The notes below the pieces were generated by a model. It had not been told where the DNA came from. It did not search any database and saw only the letters and a list, made by a program, of their open reading frames with translations. DNA of 64,000 nt, from NCBI GenBank assembly GCA_023410475.1, contig JAEYPS010000032.1:1-64000 (forward strand), read 5' to 3'. This stretch comes from Bacillota bacterium (GTDB taxonomy: Bacteria; Bacillota; Clostridia; Christensenellales; SZUA-584). The number at the start of each line of letters is the position of its first letter. The stretch's first letter is position 1. This document shows, in pieces, positions 26,529-35,203 of the stretch. The translations under genes and the position numbers were made by a program.

Positions 26529-26726
26529 ATGTACGATAAAAATTTGAAGGTACAAGAAGAACGCTGCTTTGTTCTAGGACACCATCTAATGGCATCGGAA
26601 GTGAAGCTGGGCAGGACGGTGTTTATTGTAACCAGCAGGATGACCAATGAAGCCAACAGCTTAAAGGACATCGTGAGGAAGGTTGCAGAGCGGGAAATTC
26701 ATAAGGCTGATAAAAACGCCGGATAA
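26529..26726 (+). CDS. TnpW-like small transposon protein
   Basis: 65 residues. The core VKLGRTVFIVTSRMTNEANS followed by LKDIVRKVAEREI resembles TnpW proteins of Clostridia transposons, which carry a G.T.y.V...F......t..dki..li.re pattern. TnpW has no established biochemical role. GGAGG lies 7 bases before the ATG. It is placed between mobC and the recombinase, the usual TnpW site. Confidence 0.5.
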   Translation: MYDKNLKVQEERCFVLGHHLMASEVKLGRTVFIVTSRMTNEANSLKDIVRKVAEREIHKADKNAG

Positions 26727-26818
26727 GCCTGTACAGGGCGCGGATTATGGAGTATGATTTTAACAGGCTAAACTACTTCATGATCTGTGCCTGTTCCGAA
26801 TTTGAAAGGAGCAAGTCA

Positions 26819-28504
26819 ATGGAAGATTATAAAGTAGCATTGTATTTGAGGCTGTCGAGAGATGATAAGAACTCCGACAGCGAAAGCATGAGCATCTCCA
26901 ACCAGAGAAACATGCTCATGGAATTTACAGAAGAAAGAGGGTGGCATGTCGAGGATATCTATATAGACGACGGCATATCGGGTACAACTTTTGAGCGCCC
27001 GAGCTTTATGCGTATGGTGGCCGATATCGAGAAGAAGCGTATAAACATGGTGGTCGTCAAAGACCTGTCACGGCTGGGCAGAAACTACGTCAAGGTGGGC
27101 GAATACACGGATTTCTTCTTTCCCAAGCATCATGTGCGGTTTATCGCTGTAACCGAGAATATCGATTCCGAAAAGGATAACGACATTGCCGGTTTTCTCA
27201 ACGTGGTGCACGAGCATTACGCGAAGGACGTATCCCGGAAGATACGGGCAGCCCAAAAGTCGCTGATGAAAAAAGGTTTCTTTCTGGGAAGCCAGCCGCC
27301 TCTGGGGTATGTGAAATCACCGGAGGACAAGCACAAGCTGATCGTTGATGAAGACGGTGCGGCCATTGTCAGAAGATTGTTTCATATGTATGCCATCGGG
27401 CACACAGCAAGGCATATTGCGGATACGTTCAATCAGGAAGGTGTGCTGTCACCCAGAGAATATTACTTCAAACTCATCGGCCAACCCAATCCTTACACAA
27501 ATGAAACCGTGCTATGGGGCAGTGCGACGGTGATGCGGATACTGCGTAATCAGGTGTATATCGGCCATATGTGCAGCGGCAAACGCCGGAATCGTTCGTT
27601 CAAGCTTAAACAGCGTGATGTGGTGCCAGAGGGCGAATGGATCGTTGTGGAGAATACGCACGAGCCGATCATCGACGAGGTGACGTGGGCGCGGGTACAG
27701 GAGCTGCTGCTGCAGAATAAGAGCAATAGCAAAGCCAAGACGATCAGGAGCGAGGATAAGAAACTCCCAGCGTTGTTTGCCGGAAAGCTGAGATGCGCCG
27801 ACTGTAAAGCGGTCATGCACTATACGTCATCCAAGAGCGGTAATTACAAGACGTATTTCAAGTACCGCTGCAGCACGTATACCAATCAGGGTAAAACGGC
27901 TTGCAGCTTTCACTCCATCCGCGAGGATGAGCTGACCGCGCTGGTGCTCAACGACATTCGCCGCTTATCGGAAATCATCCGCACCAACAGCGATGAGATG
28001 CTTCAAATGTTGCTGGAACTGAACAGCCGGACAAAGCAAAACGGCCATACTAAGTTGGACAGGGACATTCGGAGTGTTCAGGCCGATATGAAGGATGTAT
28101 CCAACCGGATTGATCTTCTGCTGGACGAGCGCATGGGCGGCAATGTGTCGGACGCGATGTTTAAGCAACTGATGGCGAAGTATGAGGCGCGGCAGAGCGA
28201 GCTTACGTCCAACCTGTCGGAGTTGAAAGCGACACAATCTGTCGTCAAAGATGATACCGAGAACATAAGGCATCTGATGGAGCGCTTTGAAAAATGCAGC
28301 TACATTGAGGAGCTGGACAGGGATATCGTATATGAGCTCATAGACTTCATATGGGTATTCAGAAAAGAGAAAGCTGGCAAAGGTTACAGGCAAAAGATAG
28401 GCATCCACTACAATTTTGTTGGAGAATTGAACGGATGCGATATCCTTGAGTATTTCGACGATATCACGAAATACCAGAAAGTAAAAGACCAGACTGCGGT
28501 ATAG
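26819..28504 (+). CDS. Large serine recombinase (integrase/excisionase of the mobile unit)
   Basis: A 561-residue recombinase. The resolvase domain starts with the catalytic serine in YLRLSRDD (S13) and includes DDGISGTTF and DLSRLGRNY arginines. The Recombinase domain (about 170-280) and a zinc ribbon (CADCKA...YRC...C) follow. Then a coiled-coil DUF4368-type tail extends to the end. ATG 26819 follows AAAGGAGC. All parts are present, so it should be active on attachment sites. It is the complete relative of the relic at 7820-8901. Confidence 0.93.
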   Translation: MEDYKVALYLRLSRDDKNSDSESMSISNQRNMLMEFTEERGWHVEDIYIDDGISGTTFERPSFMRMVADIEKKRINMVVVKDLSRLGRNYVKVGEYTDFFFPKHHVRFIAVTENIDSEKDNDIAGFLNVVHEHYAKDVSRKIRAAQKSLMKKGFFLGSQPPLGYVKSPEDKHKLIVDEDGAAIVRRLFHMYAIGHTARHIADTFNQEGVLSPREYYFKLIGQPNPYTNETVLWGSATVMRILRNQVYIGHMCSGKRRNRSFKLKQRDVVPEGEWIVVENTHEPIIDEVTWARVQELLLQNKSNSKAKTIRSEDKKLPALFAGKLRCADCKAVMHYTSSKSGNYKTYFKYRCSTYTNQGKTACSFHSIREDELTALVLNDIRRLSEIIRTNSDEMLQMLLELNSRTKQNGHTKLDRDIRSVQADMKDVSNRIDLLLDERMGGNVSDAMFKQLMAKYEARQSELTSNLSELKATQSVVKDDTENIRHLMERFEKCSYIEELDRDIVYELIDFIWVFRKEKAGKGYRQKIGIHYNFVGELNGCDILEYFDDITKYQKVKDQTAV

Positions 28505-28511
28505 TCTGGTC
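28487..28511 (+). terminator. 9-bp perfect hairpin across the recombinase stop codon
   Basis: GACCAGACT (28487-28495) and AGTCTGGTC (28503-28511) pair over a 7-nt loop that contains part of the stop codon. No T-run follows. Confidence 0.5.
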
Positions 28512-28552
28512 TCACAACAACACCTTTAAGTGCTGAGATCATATGGCGGTCA

Positions 28553-28589
28553 GGGCATGTTAATGCCCGAACGCTAAAAACACTATAAT
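28553..28589 (+). promoter_or_regulatory. Possible parAB promoter with dyad over the -35 region
   Basis: TATAAT lies at 28584-28589. GGGCATGTTAATGCCC (28553-28568), a perfect 6-bp dyad, covers the -35 position (TTAATG 28560-28565, 18-bp spacer). ParA or ParB autorepression through such a site is common, but here it is inference. Confidence 0.35.
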
Positions 28590-28653
28590 AAAGCCTCTAA
28601 CACAGATAAATAGTTCCTTTCAATAGAAATATCGTTTTGGAAGGAGCTACCCC

Positions 28654-29442
28654 ATGAAAAAGACACACATAATTGCCGTTGCAAATCAAAAAGGCGGAAC
28701 TGGAAAATCAACCACGACTCACAATCTTGGAACCAATCTTGCGCGGCAAGGTAAGAAAGTCCTTGTGGCCGATCTCGATTCACAGGCCAATCTCACCATG
28801 TGTATGGGATACGATCGACCTGATGAATTATCCTGCACCATGGCGCATATCTTCAAAGGCCTGATTGACGACACCTTTGCATTTCAGAAAGAAGACTACA
28901 TCCTTCACGCCGAAGGGTGCGACCTTATTCCCTCATCCATCCAACTGTCCGGAATCGAACCGTCGTTGGCAAATGCCATGTCCCGTGAAAATCTCTTAAA
29001 GCAGCTGATGTTTTCATTCAAAGATGAATATGATTACATTCTCGTTGACTGTGCTCCATCGATTGGTCTGCTGACGATTAACGCACTCGCCGCCGCCACG
29101 AGCGTCCTTGTCCCCGTGCAGGCGCACTATCTTTCGGCAAAGGGATTGGAATTGCTAATTGGCACGATTGCCAAGGTGAAAAGAAACATCAATCCAGACC
29201 TTAATTTCAACGGGATACTCATCACCATGTACGACGGCAGATTGAAATTTGGCAAAAGCATCGTAAGTGAATTGCGGGAAGCCTACGGGCAGCACATCCC
29301 CGTATACGAAACCATGATCCCCCAATCGGTCAAGGCTGTAGAGAACACTGCCGAAGGAAAAAGTCTTTACGCCTACGATAATAAATGCAAAGTTTCCCTC
29401 GCATATGAGGCGTTTGCGCGGGAGGTGCTGGCGCATGGCTAA
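28654..29442 (+). CDS. parA: ParA/Soj-family partition ATPase
   Basis: A 262-residue deviant-Walker ATPase. NQKGGTGKST (11-20) carries the signature lysine, VLVADLDSQ the A' aspartate, and YDYILVDCAPSIG the Walker B. It binds DNA non-specifically and moves ParB-bound cargo. TTGGAAGGAG precedes the ATG. It overlaps parB by 8 bp. On a conjugative element it would stabilise the excised circle or its replicating form. Confidence 0.93.
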   Translation: MKKTHIIAVANQKGGTGKSTTTHNLGTNLARQGKKVLVADLDSQANLTMCMGYDRPDELSCTMAHIFKGLIDDTFAFQKEDYILHAEGCDLIPSSIQLSGIEPSLANAMSRENLLKQLMFSFKDEYDYILVDCAPSIGLLTINALAAATSVLVPVQAHYLSAKGLELLIGTIAKVKRNINPDLNFNGILITMYDGRLKFGKSIVSELREAYGQHIPVYETMIPQSVKAVENTAEGKSLYAYDNKCKVSLAYEAFAREVLAHG

Positions 29443-30391
29443 AGCGAAGCTGAGAGACTTTGACGATCTTTTCAAGCCGAGCGAACTGTTGGACGATAAA
29501 TCAACCGGCATTGCGTCTTTGCCCATAGCCAAACTGCAACCGTTCAGCAAGCACCCTTTCAAGCGGTATAGTCCTGAGAAGCTACGTGAGCTGGCAGACA
29601 GCATTGAAGAACGCGGCGTCATCGTTCCCGCGCTTGTCCGGCCTCTGGACAACGGTATGTACGAGATCGTTGCCGGTCATAACAGAGTTGAAGCATCCAC
29701 GCTTGCCGGCATAGATGTGATTCCCTGTGATATCCGTGAAATGGATGACGATACCGCGACCATAATGATGGTGGATTCTAACCTGCAAAGGGAAACGGTA
29801 TTACCCTCCGAAAAAGCGTGGGCATACCGATATAAACTGGAGGCGATCAAATCTCAGGGTAAACGGAATGACTTAACTTCGCCACAAGTTGTGGCGAAGT
29901 TAAAAAGTATAAGAAGCGATGGGCTTGTTGGTAAAGTTGACGACATTAGTAGTGAAACAGTACGTCGGTACATTCGACTCACACACCTCATACCACAACT
30001 ATTGGATAAGGTGGATGAAAAGAGGTTGGCGTTTATTCCGGCTGTGGAACTTTCATATCTCAAAGAGCGGGAACAGAAATGGCTGTACAGCAACCTTGAA
30101 CGCGAAGAATACTTCGGCATCCCTCTCGCGCTGGCGAGAAAGCTCAAGGGAATCAGCCAGAATGGTTTACTGACTGAAAAAAAGATCGACGAGCTGATCG
30201 TTGCTAAGGTGCAGACCCCGCCCAGGCAGATCAAGATATCGCACAAGATCATCAGCAAATACTTTCCCGATGAAGTGACGCCGCAGGAGCGGGACAGCGT
30301 GATTGACAGGGCGCTGGAGGAGTGGTTCAAACGGCATCCAGAAAAAACAAACGTCGTATCGCTCAATCAGGACATCAACGCCGCCAGATAA
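29435..30391 (+). CDS. parB: ParB-family partition protein
   Basis: A 318-residue protein. The N-terminal ParB/Srx nuclease-like domain reads LRELADSIEERGVIVPALVR then YEIVAGHNRVEAS, including the CTP-binding GHNR. The helix-turn-helix domain (about 120-210) follows and a dimer domain ends the protein. It starts within parA with overlapping codons. A 31-nt palindrome inside its own gene (29873-29903) could be a binding site. Confidence 0.92.
   Translation: MAKAKLRDFDDLFKPSELLDDKSTGIASLPIAKLQPFSKHPFKRYSPEKLRELADSIEERGVIVPALVRPLDNGMYEIVAGHNRVEASTLAGIDVIPCDIREMDDDTATIMMVDSNLQRETVLPSEKAWAYRYKLEAIKSQGKRNDLTSPQVVAKLKSIRSDGLVGKVDDISSETVRRYIRLTHLIPQLLDKVDEKRLAFIPAVELSYLKEREQKWLYSNLEREEYFGIPLALARKLKGISQNGLLTEKKIDELIVAKVQTPPRQIKISHKIISKYFPDEVTPQERDSVIDRALEEWFKRHPEKTNVVSLNQDINAAR
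29873..29903. repeat. 31-nt perfect palindrome inside parB, candidate parS
   Basis: Arms of 15 bp (29873-29887 and 29889-29903) around a single G; the core is ACTTCGCCACAA/TTGTGGCGAAGT. It encodes the LTSPQVVAKL stretch. Chromosomal spo0J genes also contain parS, so placement in parB is suggestive. Confidence 0.5.
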
Positions 30392-30452
30392 CCTTCAAAA
30401 CAATTCTGTCAAAAAACGGGCCTTAAATTTTTCCAAAAAAACAGGCTCATTT

Positions 30453-30481
30453 TTGTGTTCACATGCATGACACGTTACAAT
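30453..30481 (+). promoter_or_regulatory. Candidate promoter of the small membrane protein gene
   Basis: TTGTGT (30453-30458), 17-bp spacer, TACAAT (30476-30481). The gene start is 36 bp downstream. Confidence 0.4.
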
Positions 30482-30516
30482 GAGCATGAAAATACACGAA
30501 TCGGGAGGATATAGAA

Positions 30517-30831
30517 ATGGTACATCTCATTGCTTTCTTAATCATAGGAGCGGTCAAACTGGTGAAATGGTCGCTCATCAAAACACGGCTCATCATAGCA
30601 GTCCTTCCCGTCGCTTTCGTACTAATATTCTTCAAGAATTGGTACGAGGCCAACACGTTACTGGCGGACGGCATCGGTTTTGCGTTGATCGCAGGTGTGG
30701 CGGTAAGCTGGATTGTCACGCTATCGCGGTATATCAAGGGCAGAAAGCACAACAAGGAGCTGGTACTGGATTGGGCATATGAGCGCTACGGGCAGCCTAT
30801 TGTGCTGACACGAAAAACACAGGGAATCTAA
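30517..30831 (+). CDS. 104-residue membrane protein of the conjugative element
   Basis: Two to three membrane helices (about 3-22, 24-40 and 50-68), then a basic cytoplasmic tail (YIKGRKHNKELVLDWAYERY). No family recognised. GGGAGG lies 9 bases before the ATG. It stands as its own unit between promoter and terminator, before the parMR genes. Confidence 0.65.
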   Translation: MVHLIAFLIIGAVKLVKWSLIKTRLIIAVLPVAFVLIFFKNWYEANTLLADGIGFALIAGVAVSWIVTLSRYIKGRKHNKELVLDWAYERYGQPIVLTRKTQGI

Positions 30832-30849
30832 AAGCACGACTTCGCACGG

Positions 30850-30870
30850 ACGCCGCAAGGCGTTCTTTTT
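30850..30870 (+). terminator. Intrinsic terminator before parM
   Basis: ACGCC (30850-30854), GCAA tetraloop, GGCGT (30859-30863), then TC and seven Ts. It separates the membrane-protein unit from parMR. Confidence 0.75.
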
Positions 30871-30894
30871 TTATGGAATCAAAGGAGGAGAAAC

Positions 30895-31809
30895 ATGATT
30901 ATCGGCATTGATCACGGGTACGGCTGCATGAAAACGGCCAATTGTGTGTTCACTACGGGCGTATCAGAATATGACAAGGAGCCGTACACAACTGAGAACG
31001 TCATCCGCTACGATGACAAATATTATGTGTGCGGTAGTGGACGGCAGGTGCTTATCAGGGATAAAACACAGAACGACAACTATTATTTCCTGACGCTCTG
31101 CGCACTGGCAAAGGAACTGAAATATAGAAACGCCGGTAACAAAAACAACATCATTATCGCAGCCGGATTACCACTCACCAGCTACGGCAGGGATAAGGAC
31201 GGCTTCATCAGATATCTCAAGCGGCATATCATGCAGCCGGTGAAATTCGACTTCGAAAATGAGACGTACAGGATTTTTATAGATGATGTAATGGTATTCC
31301 CGCAGGGCTGTGCTGCTGTGATCGGCAACATGGGCGACCTCGCAAACGAACCGTCCGTTATCGTCTGCGACATCGGGAGTTGGACGGTGGACACATTCCG
31401 AATGGACAACGGGACGCCCAACGCCGACACATGCCGAAGCCTTGAAATGGGCATTATCCGCATGATGGACAGGATACTCGAAGATGTGCGCAGCCATACG
31501 GGGCTGTCTATCACAGCGGCACAAATCGAGCGGATTATGAAATCCCTTCCCTGCACCATCGACGAAAAGGCCAGAGAGATCATAGAGCAGCAAGGGAAAA
31601 TGTATATCGACAGGTTGATGCGAACGCTTATTGAAAGTGGCTTTGACATCACGGCAGTTCCAACGATCTTTATGGGCGGCGGTGCGGCGCTGGTGGAACG
31701 CAACATCGATTCCTCCCAATATGCCAAAATGGTATTTGTCAAGGACGTGAGAGCAAACGCCATCGGATATGAACGGCTGGCGAAGCTATTCGCGGGTGAA
31801 GCCCCATGA
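30895..31809 (+). CDS. parM: ParM/Alp-type actin-like plasmid segregation protein
   Basis: A 304-residue actin-fold ATPase with phosphate-1 GIDHGYG at the N-terminus, phosphate-2 VCDIGSWTVD (near 160-169) and adenosine loop FMGGGAAL (near 262). Such proteins polymerise into filaments that push DNA copies apart. AAAGGAGG precedes the ATG. The next gene overlaps by 4 bp and encodes a small DNA-binding protein, the expected ParR partner. Confidence 0.85.
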   Translation: MIIGIDHGYGCMKTANCVFTTGVSEYDKEPYTTENVIRYDDKYYVCGSGRQVLIRDKTQNDNYYFLTLCALAKELKYRNAGNKNNIIIAAGLPLTSYGRDKDGFIRYLKRHIMQPVKFDFENETYRIFIDDVMVFPQGCAAVIGNMGDLANEPSVIVCDIGSWTVDTFRMDNGTPNADTCRSLEMGIIRMMDRILEDVRSHTGLSITAAQIERIMKSLPCTIDEKAREIIEQQGKMYIDRLMRTLIESGFDITAVPTIFMGGGAALVERNIDSSQYAKMVFVKDVRANAIGYERLAKLFAGEAP

Positions 31810-32096
31810 ACGAAAAACGCATCACGTTCCGGCTCAACATGGACAAATACTCCCACCGCCTCGCCTACGAAATATACCATGCCATACCGAGCAGCCAACG
31901 AAGCGACTTCATACGCCTTGCCATGATACTCATGCACGACAGGGACGAGATGACAAAGCGCATTAGGAAGCTACTTTCGCAGAATATCTCTTTGCAAGAT
32001 AACAGAATGCCAGAGGCGGTATTGGATGACTCGAAGGATATGTCCGATGCCGCAAAGAACATGCTTGGTTTTATCAGCCGACTTAATACGCAATAG
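31806..32096 (+). CDS. ParR-like small DNA-binding partner of the actin-like protein
   Basis: 96 residues starting KRITFRLNMDKYSHRLAYEI, then SSQRSDFIRLAMILM. This beta strand plus two helices is a ribbon-helix-helix fold. The tail is charged and variable. Overlap with parM (ATGA) argues for the ParR adaptor role, binding a centromere and the filament tip. No tandem parC repeats were seen nearby. Confidence 0.65.
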   Translation: MNEKRITFRLNMDKYSHRLAYEIYHAIPSSQRSDFIRLAMILMHDRDEMTKRIRKLLSQNISLQDNRMPEAVLDDSKDMSDAAKNMLGFISRLNTQ

Positions 32097-32115
32097 CAGA
32101 AACGGAGACAAGAAG

Positions 32116-32367
32116 ATGATGAGTACAGATGATTGCATTATGGAAATTGACCTGTCCGGTATTGATCCGGATGATTTGGAGGGTAACGGATGGGCGATCA
32201 TCCACTTAACGCCAGATGGCGTTTATCTCAAGGGGTTACATTATGTGGTGGATAACGACCATCACTATACGGATTACATCCCCGAAAACGACGTCGGGGA
32301 AAATGACATGATCATGTTCGGCAGGGTAGAAGGCTCCATTTTAAAAGTGACCGACCTGCTGAAATAA
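32116..32367 (+). CDS. 83-residue acidic protein, unknown
   Basis: Not recognised. Small acidic protein (MSTDDCIMEIDLSGIDPDDL...) with mixed strands and no membrane helix. ATG 32116 follows GGAGACAAGAAG. It lies between parMR and the pilus module. Confidence 0.5.
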   Translation: MMSTDDCIMEIDLSGIDPDDLEGNGWAIIHLTPDGVYLKGLHYVVDNDHHYTDYIPENDVGENDMIMFGRVEGSILKVTDLLK

Positions 32368-32398
32368 AAGAAATTCAATAACAGGAGGAAATCAGGCC

Positions 32399-33169
32399 AT
32401 GAAGTTACTGAAGAACAAATTCGTTATCGGAACCTTGTGCATTCTGCTGGCGCTGGCGTTCAGCTTTGTCGTGCTGCCCGCGCTGATGGGCGTCAGCGAA
32501 AGCGAAACTATGAGCGTCCTGCGCATGAAGCAGACCGTGACAACCGGAACGCAGCTCACCGCCGAAATGGTGGAAACCGTGAGCGTGCCGGGAAACCTTG
32601 TACAGAACAGCATCAGCGAACAATCGAAAGCTGTTGGACAGTACGCAGCGACCAACCTGTACGCTGGGGACTATCTGACTGCCGAAAAACTTACTGCCAC
32701 GCTCGCAGAACAAAGTGTTTTTTCAGCGGGTGAAGCCAAAGGTAAGAAGGTTATTTCCATCACCTTAACGTCTCTGGCCTCCGGCGTATCGGGAAGGCTG
32801 CTGCCCGGCGATATCGTATCGGTCATCGCTATTCCCCAAAGCACCGTCAACCAAACGCTGGGTATCGAACCGGATGGAACGACCGAGACTGCCACTTCAG
32901 GTGCATATATTGATCCGGTGCTTGCATACATCGAGGTGTGCATGGTCACGACTGGAGACGGCGCGGACGCCAGCGTTGAGGCGCAGCCGGACGGGGATAC
33001 AAAGAATACGCTTCCTGTTACCGTGTCATTTTACGCCACGGAAGAACAGGCGCTGAAACTGGCCGAGCTGGAGCAGACAGGTTCCATCCATCTGGCGTTT
33101 GTCGCGCGTGGAGATATTGTATCGGAATATGTATCCGACAGCGTACTAGTGGGAACGGAGGAGTACTAA
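32399..33169 (+). CDS. CpaB/RcpC-like pilus assembly protein (SAF domain)
   Basis: A 256-residue protein with one N-terminal membrane helix (about 8-28). A SAF domain follows (TVTTGTQLTAEMVETVSVPG, then AATNLYAGDYLTAEKL) and a C-terminal beta domain (GRLLPGDIVSVIAI). CpaB proteins of Flp/Tad pili bind the outer-face assembly. GGAGGAAATC lies upstream. It is first of a run of Tad-like genes, all closely packed. Confidence 0.85.
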   Translation: MKLLKNKFVIGTLCILLALAFSFVVLPALMGVSESETMSVLRMKQTVTTGTQLTAEMVETVSVPGNLVQNSISEQSKAVGQYAATNLYAGDYLTAEKLTATLAEQSVFSAGEAKGKKVISITLTSLASGVSGRLLPGDIVSVIAIPQSTVNQTLGIEPDGTTETATSGAYIDPVLAYIEVCMVTTGDGADASVEAQPDGDTKNTLPVTVSFYATEEQALKLAELEQTGSIHLAFVARGDIVSEYVSDSVLVGTEEY

Positions 33170-33170
33170 T

Positions 33171-33887
33171 ATGATTATCGCAATATGGGGGCGCGACGGC
33201 ACAGGCAAAAGCACGTTGGCCGACGCGCTGGGAATGCTTTTCATAAAACAGGGCGTTACAGCCATCATCGATACCGACCTGGCGCAGCCGACTTTGCCTA
33301 CGCGAGTTAATGGCAAAAGGTGCAGCGCAGATGCTTCGCTGGGCAAAGCCTTGTCCGGCGTCGGAACGGAGGACGTTGCCAAATACCTGCACCAACACCC
33401 CAAAAACAAAAGGTTATTTTACGCGGGACTGACGGACAGGGACGAGTATCTGTCATATGAGCATGGACTGGAAACAGCCGATGCGGCGAAAACATTCATG
33501 GAACGCTGCGCAGTGCTGGCTGATACGGTCATTCTCGATTTGTCGGGACAGCGCACCGACCCCTTCGTGCCCGCCGCGTTAACCAGTGCGGATAAGATTA
33601 TCGTCCCCATCACACCAAACGTGCAGGGAATTTGTTGGCTGGAGGCCGTTAAGCCATTTCTTGAAGCCATGTACGCGGCTGAGCGTGTGCTGCCCGTTGT
33701 GGCAATGACAGAGCGCTCGGTGCTGGACGCTATCGAAAAGGCAGCGGACATTCGATTTGCGGTAACACTGCCACATGTGCGCGAATTCCGGCAGAACGGT
33801 GGGGATGCTGGTTCCACGCCAGCCGCTATTCGGTACTATAAGCAGGTGCAAAAGCTATACAAGAAACTCACGGAGGTATCAACATGA
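33171..33887 (+). CDS. TadZ/CpaE-like ParA-family ATPase of the pilus module
   Basis: A 238-residue P-loop protein. The loop is GRDGTGKST (near 7-15), with a following aspartate motif (IIDTDLAQPT) and a MinD-like LDLSGQRTDPFVP segment. It lacks the receiver domain of CpaE. TadZ proteins mark the cell pole or membrane site for pilus machines. It starts 1 bp after cpaB and overlaps cpaF by 4 bp. Confidence 0.8.
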   Translation: MIIAIWGRDGTGKSTLADALGMLFIKQGVTAIIDTDLAQPTLPTRVNGKRCSADASLGKALSGVGTEDVAKYLHQHPKNKRLFYAGLTDRDEYLSYEHGLETADAAKTFMERCAVLADTVILDLSGQRTDPFVPAALTSADKIIVPITPNVQGICWLEAVKPFLEAMYAAERVLPVVAMTERSVLDAIEKAADIRFAVTLPHVREFRQNGGDAGSTPAAIRYYKQVQKLYKKLTEVST

Positions 33888-35203
33888 GCCGGACATTACG
33901 GGAACTGGCCTACGAAAAGCAGGAGATACAGGAACAAAGCCCATATGAGGCCGTGCTGGAGCAGGTGCGGAACGCCATATCAAAAGATCACGCGGACATG
34001 TTGGCGCAGAGCATTACCGAGCAATCCGCATCGGAAGCCGTCAAACGGCTGATCGGTGAGCAAATCACCGCGCGCCAGCTTCGTGTGGATGGTCTGACCG
34101 CACAGGAGTTGATCGACAGGCTGTACGGCGACATGGCGGGCTTTGGATTTTTGGACAAGTACATCACCGACCCGGATGTTGAAGAAATCAATGGCAACTC
34201 ATGGCGGGACATTGAGATCGTCACGCGCTTCGGCTGGCGCAAGATACCGGAGCATTTTCTTTCACCACAACACGCCGAGGACACCCTCCGCAAAATGGTA
34301 CGATTGGGAGGTCTGGTGCTGGATGGTACGAATCCCATCGTGGACAGTTACATTACGCAGGGTATCCGAATATCGGCTATGATCCCACCCGTTACCGACA
34401 AACGCAGTGGCGCAGTCTTCTCCATCCGACGCCAGCGTATGACCAAGGTTGTCAAACAACAGCTTGTGGAATGGAAGACCGCTTCATCGGAAATGCTGGA
34501 TTTCCTTTCGCTTTGCGTGAATCACGGCATATCCGTTGGTCTGGCCGGAAAGACGGGCAGCGGCAAAACCACAGATATATCCTACTTGCTGGGTACAGCG
34601 GATAAAAGCAAAAGAATCTATACCATTGAAGAGACACGCGAGCTGGACTTGTTCGACGTGGATGATGAAGGCAGAGCGCAGAATCGCGTCATCCATACCT
34701 GTATCCGTCCTTCCGATATGGAAAACGCGGATGTGGACATGAACGACCTGCTGAGAAAAGCCATGCGCTTCTCGCCTGACATTATAGTCGTGGCCGAAAT
34801 GCGCGGCGCGGAGGCTATGACCGCACAGGAAGCTGCCCGTACCGGTCATGTCGTCGTAACCAGCCTGCACGCCAATTCCGCAAGAAAGGCATATGGCCGG
34901 ATTCTTTCCATGTGCCAGATGTCGGGAACCAACATATCCACGAATATCCTCATGGGTTTCGTGGCCGAGGCGTTTCCCGTCATGGTGTTCAAAAAGCAAA
35001 TGCCGGACGGGACGCGCCGCATCATGGAGATCGTTGAAGCCGCTGGCGTTAGGGACGGCGTGGTGCAGGCGCGCACGCTATTCCGGTTTGAGGACGGGCA
35101 ATTCGTCCAGACAGGCAGCATATCCGATAGTTTAGCCATGACGCTGCTGGAAAACGGCGCGCCTGCTGCCTCCGTGAGACGGTTTAAGGTGGTGATGTCA
35201 TGA
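33884..35203 (+). CDS. cpaF: CpaF/TadA secretion ATPase
   Basis: A 439-residue type II/IV secretion ATPase: N-terminal helical domain, Walker A GKTGSGKT (222-229), Asp box with IYTIEETRELDL, Walker B SPDIIVVAEMRG and His box VVTSLHANSARK. It should power assembly of the pilus through TadB/TadC. It overlaps both neighbours by 4 bp. Confidence 0.93.
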   Translation: MSRTLRELAYEKQEIQEQSPYEAVLEQVRNAISKDHADMLAQSITEQSASEAVKRLIGEQITARQLRVDGLTAQELIDRLYGDMAGFGFLDKYITDPDVEEINGNSWRDIEIVTRFGWRKIPEHFLSPQHAEDTLRKMVRLGGLVLDGTNPIVDSYITQGIRISAMIPPVTDKRSGAVFSIRRQRMTKVVKQQLVEWKTASSEMLDFLSLCVNHGISVGLAGKTGSGKTTDISYLLGTADKSKRIYTIEETRELDLFDVDDEGRAQNRVIHTCIRPSDMENADVDMNDLLRKAMRFSPDIIVVAEMRGAEAMTAQEAARTGHVVVTSLHANSARKAYGRILSMCQMSGTNISTNILMGFVAEAFPVMVFKKQMPDGTRRIMEIVEAAGVRDGVVQARTLFRFEDGQFVQTGSISDSLAMTLLENGAPAASVRRFKVVMS

